Notes: a model not told the origin generated them from the letters alone. A DNA stretch of 6,421 nucleotides from Ruminiclostridium sp. (GCA_003535195.1 DOHN01000154.1:37268-43688); one strand, 5' to 3'. Shown: positions 1-5,838, counted from the stretch's first letter. Made by a program: numbers and translations.

Positions 1-8
1 TCCAGGAT

Positions 9-1016
9 ATGGTTAAGCTGATTTTTCAAAGTGAGTTTGCCGGGGGACACCTGATTCAGAGTGAAGAGGATAGTCTCCGCCGCCTCCAGGCGGAATTCGA
101 GTCATTGAGTTTCAACGAAGGCCATCAAAGCCCCTTGCTGTTTGAGGAGATCGGAAATGGGCTTTGCAGGTTAAATCTTAGAGCCTTAAAAGATTCGGAC
201 ATAAATTTGAGGACCGTCAACCGCTTTTTTGTATGCACAGCCAATCAGGCAGCGGGGAGTATCCAATCCTTTGAAGCGGAATTGGACATTTTCAGAAAGT
301 GCTGCCGGGATAAGGAGCTGCCTTATTTGCCCGGGGAGGTGGAGGCTTATCTTTTACACTATAAAAATCAGGGCTTTCCGGCGGTTAGTCACAGTGCCTC
401 CTTTAGAGCCCATTATCAGCCTGCATACCGTATCGTAAAATCAGGGCACGTCAAATATTTTAAGGTGTTTTGTGAAATAGATGCATTGCTGAAAACCCAT
501 GAAAGCATCAACCTTGCCATCGATGGAAACAGCGGGGCAGGGAAAAGCTCGCTGGCTGCCTTCATAAATGAAATCTATGACGGCAATATTTTCCACATGG
601 ATGACTTTTTCTTAAGGCCTGAGCTCAAAACAGAAAGCCGGATGAAAGAAGTCGGGGGAAATGTTGATTATGTCCGTTTTAAAGAGGAGGTCGTGGCCGG
701 GCTGAAGACAGGAAGGGAATTTCAATATCGGATTTACGACTGCAGGCGGAGGACGCTTGGGAATTCTATTAGAGTTGTACCGAAAAAACTCAATATCATA
801 GAGGGGTCATACAGTATGCATCCCACTCTGGCAGATTATTACAATCTGAAAATATTTTTGCGTATTGATGCGAAGGAGCAAAGCAGAAGAATCCTTCAAA
901 GAAATGGGCCCGTTATGCACAGAAGCTTTATAGAGGAGTGGATACCAAAGGAGAACCAATATTTTGACCGGTTGAAAATTGAGGACCAATGTGATTTCGT
1001 CTTCATAAATAATTGA
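9..1016 (+). CDS. Uridine kinase-like P-loop kinase with unrecognised N-terminal region (5' end uncertain)
   Basis: This is a 335-residue soluble protein. The C-terminal half (about 165-335) reads as a P-loop kinase of the uridine kinase/phosphoribulokinase group. It has the Walker A motif DGNSGAGKSS (172-181, Lys179), then HMDDFF (196-201), which sits where the family places its substrate-binding/catalytic Asp, then IIEGSYSMHP (263-272) and the IFLRID strand (282-287). The phosphate acceptor cannot be read from sequence; uridine, a sugar or a pantothenate-like compound are all possible. Residues 1-160 match no domain I know. They are soluble and rich in charged and aromatic residues, with GNGLCRLNLR (49-58) and AVSHSASFRAHYQPAYR (125-141) as the most motif-like stretches. 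The start is unsure: the frame is open to the window edge, and the only purine run (AGGA, 4-7) lies one base from this ATG, too close for a normal ribosome binding site. A further upstream start is possible. The DUF89 gene follows after 76 nt. Confidence 0.75.
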   Translation: MVKLIFQSEFAGGHLIQSEEDSLRRLQAEFESLSFNEGHQSPLLFEEIGNGLCRLNLRALKDSDINLRTVNRFFVCTANQAAGSIQSFEAELDIFRKCCRDKELPYLPGEVEAYLLHYKNQGFPAVSHSASFRAHYQPAYRIVKSGHVKYFKVFCEIDALLKTHESINLAIDGNSGAGKSSLAAFINEIYDGNIFHMDDFFLRPELKTESRMKEVGGNVDYVRFKEEVVAGLKTGREFQYRIYDCRRRTLGNSIRVVPKKLNIIEGSYSMHPTLADYYNLKIFLRIDAKEQSRRILQRNGPVMHRSFIEEWIPKENQYFDRLKIEDQCDFVFINN

Positions 1017-1041
1017 TATATGCCTCCCGTTATATTAACAT
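1013..1041 (+). promoter_or_regulatory. Possible sigma-A-like promoter upstream of the DUF89 gene (weak)
   Basis: TTGATA (1013-1018, 5 of 6 to the -35 consensus) overlaps the kinase stop codon. It lies 17 nt upstream of TAACAT (1036-1041, 4 of 6 to the -10 consensus). Transcription would begin near 1048, about 45 nt before the DUF89 start codon. The spacing is ideal but the -10 is poor, and the region is AT-rich enough for chance matches. If this promoter is used, the left arms of the inverted repeat at 1023-1085 would not be in its transcript. Confidence 0.25.
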
Positions 1042-1085
1042 ATTATTTTGATGCCGGTTTTGGCGGCGTTAATGAATGCGGGAGG
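1023..1085 (+). promoter_or_regulatory. Nested inverted repeat that pairs with the DUF89 gene's ribosome binding site
   Basis: CCTCCCG (1023-1029) is the exact reverse complement of CGGGAGG (1079-1085), which contains the Shine-Dalgarno sequence of the DUF89 gene. Nested inside, ATTAAC (1034-1039) pairs exactly with GTTAAT (1068-1073). U-G wobbles (1030 with 1078, 1033 with 1074) can extend both helices. The enclosed 28-nt loop holds a further small GCC/GGC hairpin (1053-1064). In a transcript reading through from the kinase gene, this fold would hide the ribosome binding site. No T-run follows, so it is not a simple terminator. The pairing is seen in the sequence; a regulatory role is inference. 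Confidence 0.4.
1080..1085 (+). promoter_or_regulatory. Ribosome binding site that sets the DUF89 start
   Basis: GGGAGG is followed by a 7-nt spacer and ATG at 1093. This decides against the longer reading from TTG 1048 or ATG 1051. Those have no purine-rich site upstream and would place this Shine-Dalgarno sequence inside the coding region. Confidence 0.85.
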
Positions 1086-1092
1086 TTTATTT

Positions 1093-1944
1093 ATGAAAAT
1101 GTTCCTTGACTGTTTGCCCTGTTCCCTAAGGCAGGCCCTGGAGGCAGGCCGGATGGCAACAGACAGACCTGAATTGCAGGAAAAGATACTGGAAGATTCC
1201 CTCAAGATTCTTTCCGGCTATAAGAATTATAGGTGTTCGCCCGACATGGCAAGAGATATTCACCTGGCTGTAAAGGAAATAACAGGGATATCGGACCCCT
1301 ATGAAAGTATTAAAAAAAGGGATATCCAGTCTGCAAAAAATGTATATCCCATTCTTGTGCGCTTTTTACAGGAGAAAGGGAATAGCCTTTACTGGGCCCT
1401 GAAAATAGCGGCAACAGGGAATATTATTGATTCGGCAGTCTATCATAGTGACAGGGATATTGAAGAATGCTTGGAGAAGGAGCTTCAAAAAGAGTTTAAT
1501 ATTTGTGATATCGGTATCCTGGAAGAGAAGCTGAAAACCGCAAAAAATCTATTAGTTATTGCGGATAATGCGGGTGAAACAGTATTTGACCGCATTCTGG
1601 CGGAGCATTTTAAGCATTTGGATATTACCTACGCCGTCAGAAGCGGGCCAATTATTAATGACGCAACCGTGCAGGATGCCCTTGCTTCGGGGCTGGGTGA
1701 CTGCACCCGGGTAATTTCCACCGGCTGCAGTACGCCGGGTGTCATTCTGGAAGAAACCAGCCGGGAATTTATGGAGGTATTTAATAGCGCCGACATTGTA
1801 TTCAGCAAGGGCCAGGGCAATTTTGAGGCCATCTCTGATCCCGGAAGGCCGCTGTTTTATCTTTTAAAGGCCAAATGCACCGTCATCGCCCGAGAGTTTG
1901 GTGTCGCTTTAAATGAATATATTTTTAAATATATAGGAATATAG
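1093..1944 (+). CDS. DUF89/ARMT1-like metal-dependent phosphatase family protein
   Basis: With the start at ATG 1093 the protein has 283 residues, a normal length for the stand-alone bacterial/archaeal DUF89 form. It opens with a CxxC (Cys7, Cys10) typical of this subgroup. It then has a helical N-terminal part, GNIID (109-113), ADNAGE (157-162, the family DNxGE signature), RSGPIINDAT (183-192) and SKGQGNFE (238-245). These are the conserved loops around the metal site in DUF89 proteins. The family is known for divalent-metal-dependent phosphatases, several acting on sugar phosphates or damaged phosphometabolites; the substrate here cannot be read. There is no signal peptide or membrane segment, so it is cytoplasmic. 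The gene lies between a P-loop kinase and an MBL hydrolase. DUF89 domains are known to act against kinases elsewhere, as in the eukaryotic pantothenate kinase fusions, so a kinase/phosphatase relation with the upstream gene is an inference worth noting. Confidence 0.88.
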   Translation: MKMFLDCLPCSLRQALEAGRMATDRPELQEKILEDSLKILSGYKNYRCSPDMARDIHLAVKEITGISDPYESIKKRDIQSAKNVYPILVRFLQEKGNSLYWALKIAATGNIIDSAVYHSDRDIEECLEKELQKEFNICDIGILEEKLKTAKNLLVIADNAGETVFDRILAEHFKHLDITYAVRSGPIINDATVQDALASGLGDCTRVISTGCSTPGVILEETSREFMEVFNSADIVFSKGQGNFEAISDPGRPLFYLLKAKCTVIAREFGVALNEYIFKYIGI

Positions 1945-2030
1945 GACCGGTAAAGGCCTAAATTTCCGGAGAATTAAGAATCGGGGCTGATTAAAAAAAC
2001 GACCTTTTAAAGAGCGGGGGGAGTGATTCC

Positions 2031-2855
2031 ATGATCATAAAAACCTTGGTTGAAAATACTTCAAAAACCGGTGAATTGAAGAGTGAACACGGGCTTAGCC
2101 TGTATATTGAAACGAAAAAACACAAGCTGCTGTTTGATACCGGTTCGAGTGAACTCTATTCTGTAAATGCAGCAAAGATGGGTGTTGATTTAGCAAAAGT
2201 GGATATTGCCGTCATTTCTCATGGGCATTACGACCATGGCGGCGGGCTGGAAACTTTCCTTAAAATCAACAAAAAGGCAAAGATCTATATGCATCGTAAT
2301 TCGTTGGGCAAGTACTATTCCAACAGCTCCAGCGGAGAAAAAGAGTATATCGGCCTGAATGAAGGGCTGGCTGATAGCGGACGCTTTATATTTACCAAGG
2401 AGAGGTCTATAATTGATGAAGGGCTGGAATTATTCTCAGGGGTAAAGGGGAATCAATTTAACCCCTCAGGAAACAAGGACTTATTTAAATTGTCCGGCGG
2501 GACTATTACGGAAGATGATTTTGACCACGAACAGAGCCTGATTATAAAAGAAGGGGAAAAGACAGTTTTGTTGGCGGGCTGTGCCCATACCGGGATTGTG
2601 AACATCATGGAGTATTTCAGGAAAGAAAAAGGCTTCATGCCAAGCTGTGTAATCGGAGGATTTCATCTCTATAATTGCGCCTCAGGCGAAAGCGAGGATC
2701 CTGCTGTTGTGGGGGAAATCGGCGCTTACCTGCTTCGTTCGGGAGCCAGGTGCTATACCTGCCACTGTACCGGCATGGAATCCTATCACGAATTGAAAGC
2801 TGTTATGGGGGAGAATATAAATTATCTTTCAACAGGTGATCAGTTATTATTATGA
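2031..2855 (+). CDS. Metallo-beta-lactamase-fold hydrolase, COG1237 type
   Basis: This is a 274-residue cytoplasmic protein of normal length for the family. The metal-binding signature HGHYDHGG (64-71) supplies His64, His66, Asp68 and His69. Further likely ligand loops are the DH of DFDHEQSL (163-170), GCAHTG (183-188, His186) and GGFHL (209-213, His212). This order of motifs, ending with HCTG (245-248), is that of the COG1237 group. That group is often labelled 7,8-dihydropterin-6-methyl-4-(beta-D-ribofuranosyl)aminobenzene-5'-phosphate synthase by analogy with methanogen enzymes. That reaction is unlikely to be its real job in a bacterium of this kind, and the substrate is unknown. The C-terminal CYTCHCTG (241-248) carries three cysteines close together. 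The start is supported by GGGGAG (2018-2023), 7 nt before ATG. It lies 86 nt after the DUF89 gene, in a gap with no clear terminator or promoter, and 42 nt before the Mrp gene. Confidence 0.9.
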   Translation: MIIKTLVENTSKTGELKSEHGLSLYIETKKHKLLFDTGSSELYSVNAAKMGVDLAKVDIAVISHGHYDHGGGLETFLKINKKAKIYMHRNSLGKYYSNSSSGEKEYIGLNEGLADSGRFIFTKERSIIDEGLELFSGVKGNQFNPSGNKDLFKLSGGTITEDDFDHEQSLIIKEGEKTVLLAGCAHTGIVNIMEYFRKEKGFMPSCVIGGFHLYNCASGESEDPAVVGEIGAYLLRSGARCYTCHCTGMESYHELKAVMGENINYLSTGDQLLL

Positions 2856-2882
2856 ATACAACAAGGTTCCCATTATAAATTC

Positions 2883-2889
2883 GAAGGAG
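2883..2889 (+). promoter_or_regulatory. Ribosome binding site of the Mrp/NBP35 gene
   Basis: GAAGGAG is followed by 8 nt and ATG 2898. It fixes the start so that the cysteine-rich N-terminal tail is included in the protein. Confidence 0.8.
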
Positions 2890-2897
2890 TTAAAGCA

Positions 2898-3740
2898 ATG
2901 AGTGAAAATTGCAATCATAGCTGCAGCAGCTGCGCAGAAAGCTGCTCTGAGAGGAAAGAGGCAAAGACGGATTTTTCCGAGCAGCCCCATCATTTAAGCA
3001 ATATTAAAAAAGTGATCGGAATTGTCAGCGGCAAAGGCGGCGTCGGTAAATCCCTCGTTACTTCCATGCTGGCAGTGACCATGAACAGAAGGGGATACCA
3101 TACGGCTGTTCTTGATGCCGATGTAACAGGTCCTTCCATACCAAAGGCTTTCGGCATCAAGGAGAAGGCAAAGGGAAGCGAGCTTGGCATATTCCCGGTC
3201 AAGAGCAAGACGGGCATAGACATCATGTCCATAAACCTGCTTTTGGAGCATGATACCGATCCGGTAGTCTGGAGGGGCCCCATCATCGGCAATACGGTAA
3301 AACAGTTCTGGACCGACATCATATGGACGGATGTGGACTTCATGTTCATTGATATGCCTCCGGGAACCGGAGATGTTCCCCTTACAGTGTTCCAATCCAT
3401 ACCCATTGACGGAATTATCATAGTCACCTCCCCTCAGGAGCTGGTTTCAATGATCGTGTCCAAAGCTGTTAAAATGGCGGAAATGATGAATATACCAATT
3501 CTTGGGCTGGTTGAGAATATGTCGTATTTTAAATGTCCCGATAACCAAAAGGAGTACAAGATTTTCGGAGACAGCCATATTGATGAAATCGCCGGGCAGC
3601 ACAATTTACAGGTTCTTGGAAAGCTGCCCATTGATCCTAAAATAGCGGCAGCCTGCGATAAAGGAGTTATCGAGCTCTATGAAGGCAATTGGCTTGATGC
3701 GGCCGCCGATATAGTGGAAAAAATAGAGGACCGCAAATAA
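2898..3740 (+). CDS. Mrp/NBP35 (ApbC) family iron-sulfur carrier ATPase
   Basis: This 280-residue cytoplasmic protein belongs to the MinD/ParA-like SIMIBI P-loop ATPases. It has the deviant Walker A SGKGGVGKS (44-52, Lys46 and Lys51), switch I region LDADVTGPS (72-80), WRGPIIGN (125-132), and the Walker B/switch II IDMPPGTGD (151-159). The stretch from VVWRGP to PPGTGDVPL is diagnostic of Mrp/NBP35 rather than MinD. The family binds a labile 4Fe-4S cluster at the dimer interface and hands it to target proteins. Two cysteine features stand out. The N-terminal tail has C5-x3-C9-x2-C12-x3-C16, a cluster-binding-like arrangement. The C-terminal CPxC motif reads C213-P-D-N216, so one of the two usual bridging-cluster ligands is missing. 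The codon at that place is AAC and the frame around it is intact. The gene is the last before a strong terminator and follows the MBL hydrolase by 42 nt. The likely role is Fe-S delivery to an unidentified client. Confidence 0.93.
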   Translation: MSENCNHSCSSCAESCSERKEAKTDFSEQPHHLSNIKKVIGIVSGKGGVGKSLVTSMLAVTMNRRGYHTAVLDADVTGPSIPKAFGIKEKAKGSELGIFPVKSKTGIDIMSINLLLEHDTDPVVWRGPIIGNTVKQFWTDIIWTDVDFMFIDMPPGTGDVPLTVFQSIPIDGIIIVTSPQELVSMIVSKAVKMAEMMNIPILGLVENMSYFKCPDNQKEYKIFGDSHIDEIAGQHNLQVLGKLPIDPKIAAACDKGVIELYEGNWLDAAADIVEKIEDRK

Positions 3741-3767
3741 ATCTGTTTTGATTAGAGTATTAATACC

Positions 3768-3831
3768 AAAGGCTAAAGCCAAAAGCCTCCGCCAGTCCGG
3801 AGGCTTTTGGCTTATAGGCGTTAGCCTTTTT
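3768..3831 (+). terminator. Strong composite rho-independent terminator after the Mrp gene
   Basis: A perfect 15-bp stem (3777-3791 with 3798-3812) closes a 6-nt loop. Directly outside it a second perfect 9-bp stem pairs AAAGGCTAA (3768-3776) with TTAGCCTTT (3821-3829). The 8 nt between the 3' arms (3813-3820) form a one-sided bulge. The 3' side ends in TTTTT (3827-3831). It starts 27 nt after the Mrp stop codon. It should separate the left gene block from the FHA-SEDS gene. Confidence 0.9.
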
Positions 3832-4004
3832 GCCGGCAGTTTTTTATCAAAACAAATAAACCGTCCGCTATGGGGAAATGATTAAGATATCAAAAGACAC
3901 CTTACACCGAAAAAATCGGCATAGAGTTAAATTCATGCGGAAACGGGTAAAACTTTATTATGACTGCATAAGGGAAAAACAAAGAACTTCGGGGATTTTA
4001 TTAC
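3832..4004. other. Non-coding stretch with no assigned function
   Basis: This A/T-rich spacer lies between the terminator and the FHA-SEDS promoter. I see no open reading frame of convincing length with a ribosome binding site, no tRNA and no riboswitch that I recognise. The only local structure is a minor 4-bp hairpin (3907-3919, CCGA/TCGG around five A). It could hold regulator binding sites for the downstream cell-wall genes, but no repeated or strongly palindromic operator is evident. Confidence 0.5.
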
Positions 4005-4032
4005 TTGGTAGTATGGCTAAATGAAGTATAAT
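4005..4032 (+). promoter_or_regulatory. Sigma-A-like promoter for the FHA-SEDS/PBP genes
   Basis: TTGGTA (4005-4010, 4 of 6 to the -35 consensus) is followed by a 16-nt spacer and a perfect TATAAT (4027-4032). Transcription would start around 4039-4041. That is only about 10-12 nt before the ATG, so the mRNA would begin almost at the Shine-Dalgarno sequence. Confidence 0.65.
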
Positions 4033-4040
4033 AGTTTTTA

Positions 4041-4046
4041 GAGGAG
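4041..4046 (+). promoter_or_regulatory. Ribosome binding site of the FHA-SEDS gene, close to the start
   Basis: GAGGAG is followed by only 4 nt (TTTC) before ATG 4051. The match to the Shine-Dalgarno consensus is strong but the spacer is shorter than usual. The next in-frame ATG is far downstream, within the SEDS part, so 4051 remains the best start. Confidence 0.7.
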
Positions 4047-4050
4047 TTTC

Positions 4051-5838
4051 ATGGATCGTTTTTTGGAAGCATTAGAACAATTTTGGAATGGGTTTTTATC
4101 AGGAATCGCGGATCTGCCGGCAATCATAACAGGCTTCTATTCACAATTTGATGAAGGCCGGGCAGTTTTTACGCTGGTCACACGCTGGCTCCTTCCAATA
4201 TTGGCGATTATTATATTTATACGCTGCATATTGCCACTGATCCAATATAGAGATCAAAATAAGACATGGGGATATCTGTGCTCCAAAGATGGGACCAGGA
4301 TGCCCCTTAGGCATTGGGAGAATTCCATTGGAAGGAGCAAGCTTTCCGATATCGTGATTAATCTCTCCTTCGTTTCCCGCTGCCACGCCGTACTCACTTT
4401 TTGCGAGGGAGTCTGGTCCATCGCAGATCTGGGTTCGAAGGGCGGGGTAGAGGTCAACGGAAAAAAGATCGAAAAGCAGGAAAGAGTAGAGGCAGGCGAT
4501 ACCATCTCCTTTGCGGGAGCGGAAATGAAGCTGCTTCCGGCAGACGGTGAAACGGCTTCGGCCGGGCTTGAAGGGCCTGAAAAAAAGATGCCCCTGGCCC
4601 CAAAAATCAATTCGGGCATGACCCTGCTGCTGATTCTTGTTTTTCAAATTCTAGGAGGGATTCAGCTCAGCTTTTCCATGGGAGACCAATTGAACCGGGC
4701 TGTTCCGGTGACTTTTCTCCTGTTCCTTATTGTAGAATGCGTATATTATCTGATTATGCGGATTTTCAGCAGGAGATATTTTGAATTGGAGCTGCTTTGC
4801 TATTTTCTTTGTGGAATGGACCTCCTGATTGTGGCCTCGGCAGCGCCGAGTTCTCTTCTTAAACAGTTTGCGGCGATTTTAGCAGGGATGCTGGCCTATA
4901 CCTTGCTGTGGATACTGCTTCGGGACCTGGCACTGGCTCGCAAGCTCAAATATATGATGGTCTCAGTCGCTCTTGTACTGCTGGTGTTAAATCTCGTGAT
5001 CGGGGAGACCCGCTTTGGTGCAAAGAACTGGATTAATCTTGGGTTTGTAACCTTTCAGCCCCTGGAATTCGTAAAGGTCGCTTTTGTCATGGCCGGGGCC
5101 GCCACACTGGACAAGCTCCTTACGGCGCGAAATTTAACGGCCTTCATTGCATTTTCGGGCAGCTGCATCGGCGCGCTGATTCTTATGCGGGATTTCGGTA
5201 CGGCGGTTATTTTCTTTGGGACCTTTTTGATCATTGCGTTCATGCGCTCCGGAGACGTAAGAACCATTGCTTTTATATCCGCCGGGGCCGTGCTCGGCGC
5301 CATTGCGGTGGTCTCCTTTATGCCTTATGTGGCGTCCCGGTTTGAGGCTTGGGGACATGTCTGGGAATATGCGGATACTTCCGGCTACCAGCAGACCCGT
5401 ACCATGATTGCCGCCGCCAGCGGGGGCCTTCTGGGCACGGGCGGCGGAAACGGATATTTGATCAATATTGCCGCTGCCGATACGGACCTGGTATTTGGAG
5501 TGATTTGTGAGGAATGGGGACTGCTGATCGCCATTACAGTAGTCCTCATAGAAGCTTTTTTCGCCGCATTTTCAGCGCTTTTAACAAAAAGCTGCCGTTC
5601 CTCTTTTTATGCCATTGCCGCATGCGGAGCCGCTTCTATATTTTTGATTCAAACGACTCTAAATGTATTCGGATCAGTTGATATTCTGCCCCTCACCGGT
5701 GTGACCCTGCCCTTTGTATCCAACGGCGGTACATCCATGGTAGCCTCATGGGGGCTTCTTGCATTTATCAAAGCCGCGGATGAACGGCTAAGGCCGGCAA
5801 AACTGGTTGGAAGTACCGGAAAAGGGAGGGGAATATGA
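4051..5838 (+). CDS. FHA domain-SEDS (FtsW/RodA/SpoVE family) peptidoglycan glycosyltransferase fusion
   Basis: This 595-residue membrane protein should polymerise lipid II into glycan strands with its partner PBP. One membrane helix (about 43-65) precedes a cytoplasmic FHA domain (about 75-162). The FHA motifs are IGRS (93-96), SRCH (109-112) and DLGSKGGVEVNG (126-137). A charged linker (163-188) leads to a SEDS core of about ten helices (190-573). SEDS hallmarks are GAKNWINLG (323-331), FQPLEFVK (335-342), MRDFGTA (379-385), GYQQTR (445-450) and GTGGGNG (462-468). ADTDLVFGVICEEWG (476-490) follows, with Asp479 at the position of the catalytic Asp, then LPLTGVTLPFVSNGG (546-560). An FtsW or RodA alone is about 370-420 residues; the FHA module and its anchor account for the excess. 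Two family positions deviate: the FHA SxNGT loop is SKGG, and the SEDS QPSE is QPLE. The gene has its own promoter and overlaps the PBP gene by 4 nt. FHA domains bind phosphothreonine, so Ser/Thr kinase control is inferred. Whether it serves elongation, division or sporulation cannot be told. Confidence 0.93.
   Translation: MDRFLEALEQFWNGFLSGIADLPAIITGFYSQFDEGRAVFTLVTRWLLPILAIIIFIRCILPLIQYRDQNKTWGYLCSKDGTRMPLRHWENSIGRSKLSDIVINLSFVSRCHAVLTFCEGVWSIADLGSKGGVEVNGKKIEKQERVEAGDTISFAGAEMKLLPADGETASAGLEGPEKKMPLAPKINSGMTLLLILVFQILGGIQLSFSMGDQLNRAVPVTFLLFLIVECVYYLIMRIFSRRYFELELLCYFLCGMDLLIVASAAPSSLLKQFAAILAGMLAYTLLWILLRDLALARKLKYMMVSVALVLLVLNLVIGETRFGAKNWINLGFVTFQPLEFVKVAFVMAGAATLDKLLTARNLTAFIAFSGSCIGALILMRDFGTAVIFFGTFLIIAFMRSGDVRTIAFISAGAVLGAIAVVSFMPYVASRFEAWGHVWEYADTSGYQQTRTMIAAASGGLLGTGGGNGYLINIAAADTDLVFGVICEEWGLLIAITVVLIEAFFAAFSALLTKSCRSSFYAIAACGAASIFLIQTTLNVFGSVDILPLTGVTLPFVSNGGTSMVASWGLLAFIKAADERLRPAKLVGSTGKGRGI
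5825..5829 (+). promoter_or_regulatory. Ribosome binding site of the PBP gene, inside the end of the SEDS gene
   Basis: GGAGG lies in the last codons of the FHA-SEDS gene, 5 nt before ATG 5835. Together with the ATGA stop/start overlap (5835-5838), it supports translational coupling and fixes the PBP start. Confidence 0.8.

Noticed and set aside
1048..1092. Longer N-terminus of the DUF89 protein from TTG 1048 or ATG 1051
   Set aside because: No ribosome binding site precedes these codons, while GGGAGG with a 7-nt spacer precedes ATG 1093. The shorter protein begins just before the CxxC, as expected for the family.
1991..2010. TTAAAA/TTTTAA palindrome between the DUF89 and MBL genes as a terminator
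   Set aside because: The stem is 6 bp of A-T only and is not followed by a T-run, so it is too weak.
2850..2879. TATAAA near 2874 as a promoter for the Mrp gene
   Set aside because: There is no acceptable -35 at 16-18 nt upstream. Short AT-rich matches are expected in such a gap, and read-through from the MBL gene is sufficient.
2990..3427. Minus-strand open frame of 145 codons over the Mrp gene
   Set aside because: It is antisense to a clearly conserved gene, its translation shows no recognisable domain, and it has no visible ribosome binding site. It is a shadow of codon bias.
3907..3919. CCGA-A5-TCGG hairpin as an operator or terminator
   Set aside because: It has only 4 bp and no T-run, and no second copy lies nearby. 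It is at chance level.
3919..3954. GCATA followed by GGTAAAACT, resembling a forespore sigma-F/G promoter
   Set aside because: The -10-like GGnnAnAnT matches, but the gap to GCATA is 22 nt instead of about 15, and the site is about 100 nt from the gene.
4141..4647. Minus-strand open frame of 168 codons over the FHA region
   Set aside because: It lies entirely antisense to the FHA-SEDS gene and has no protein-like motif. It is a shadow frame.
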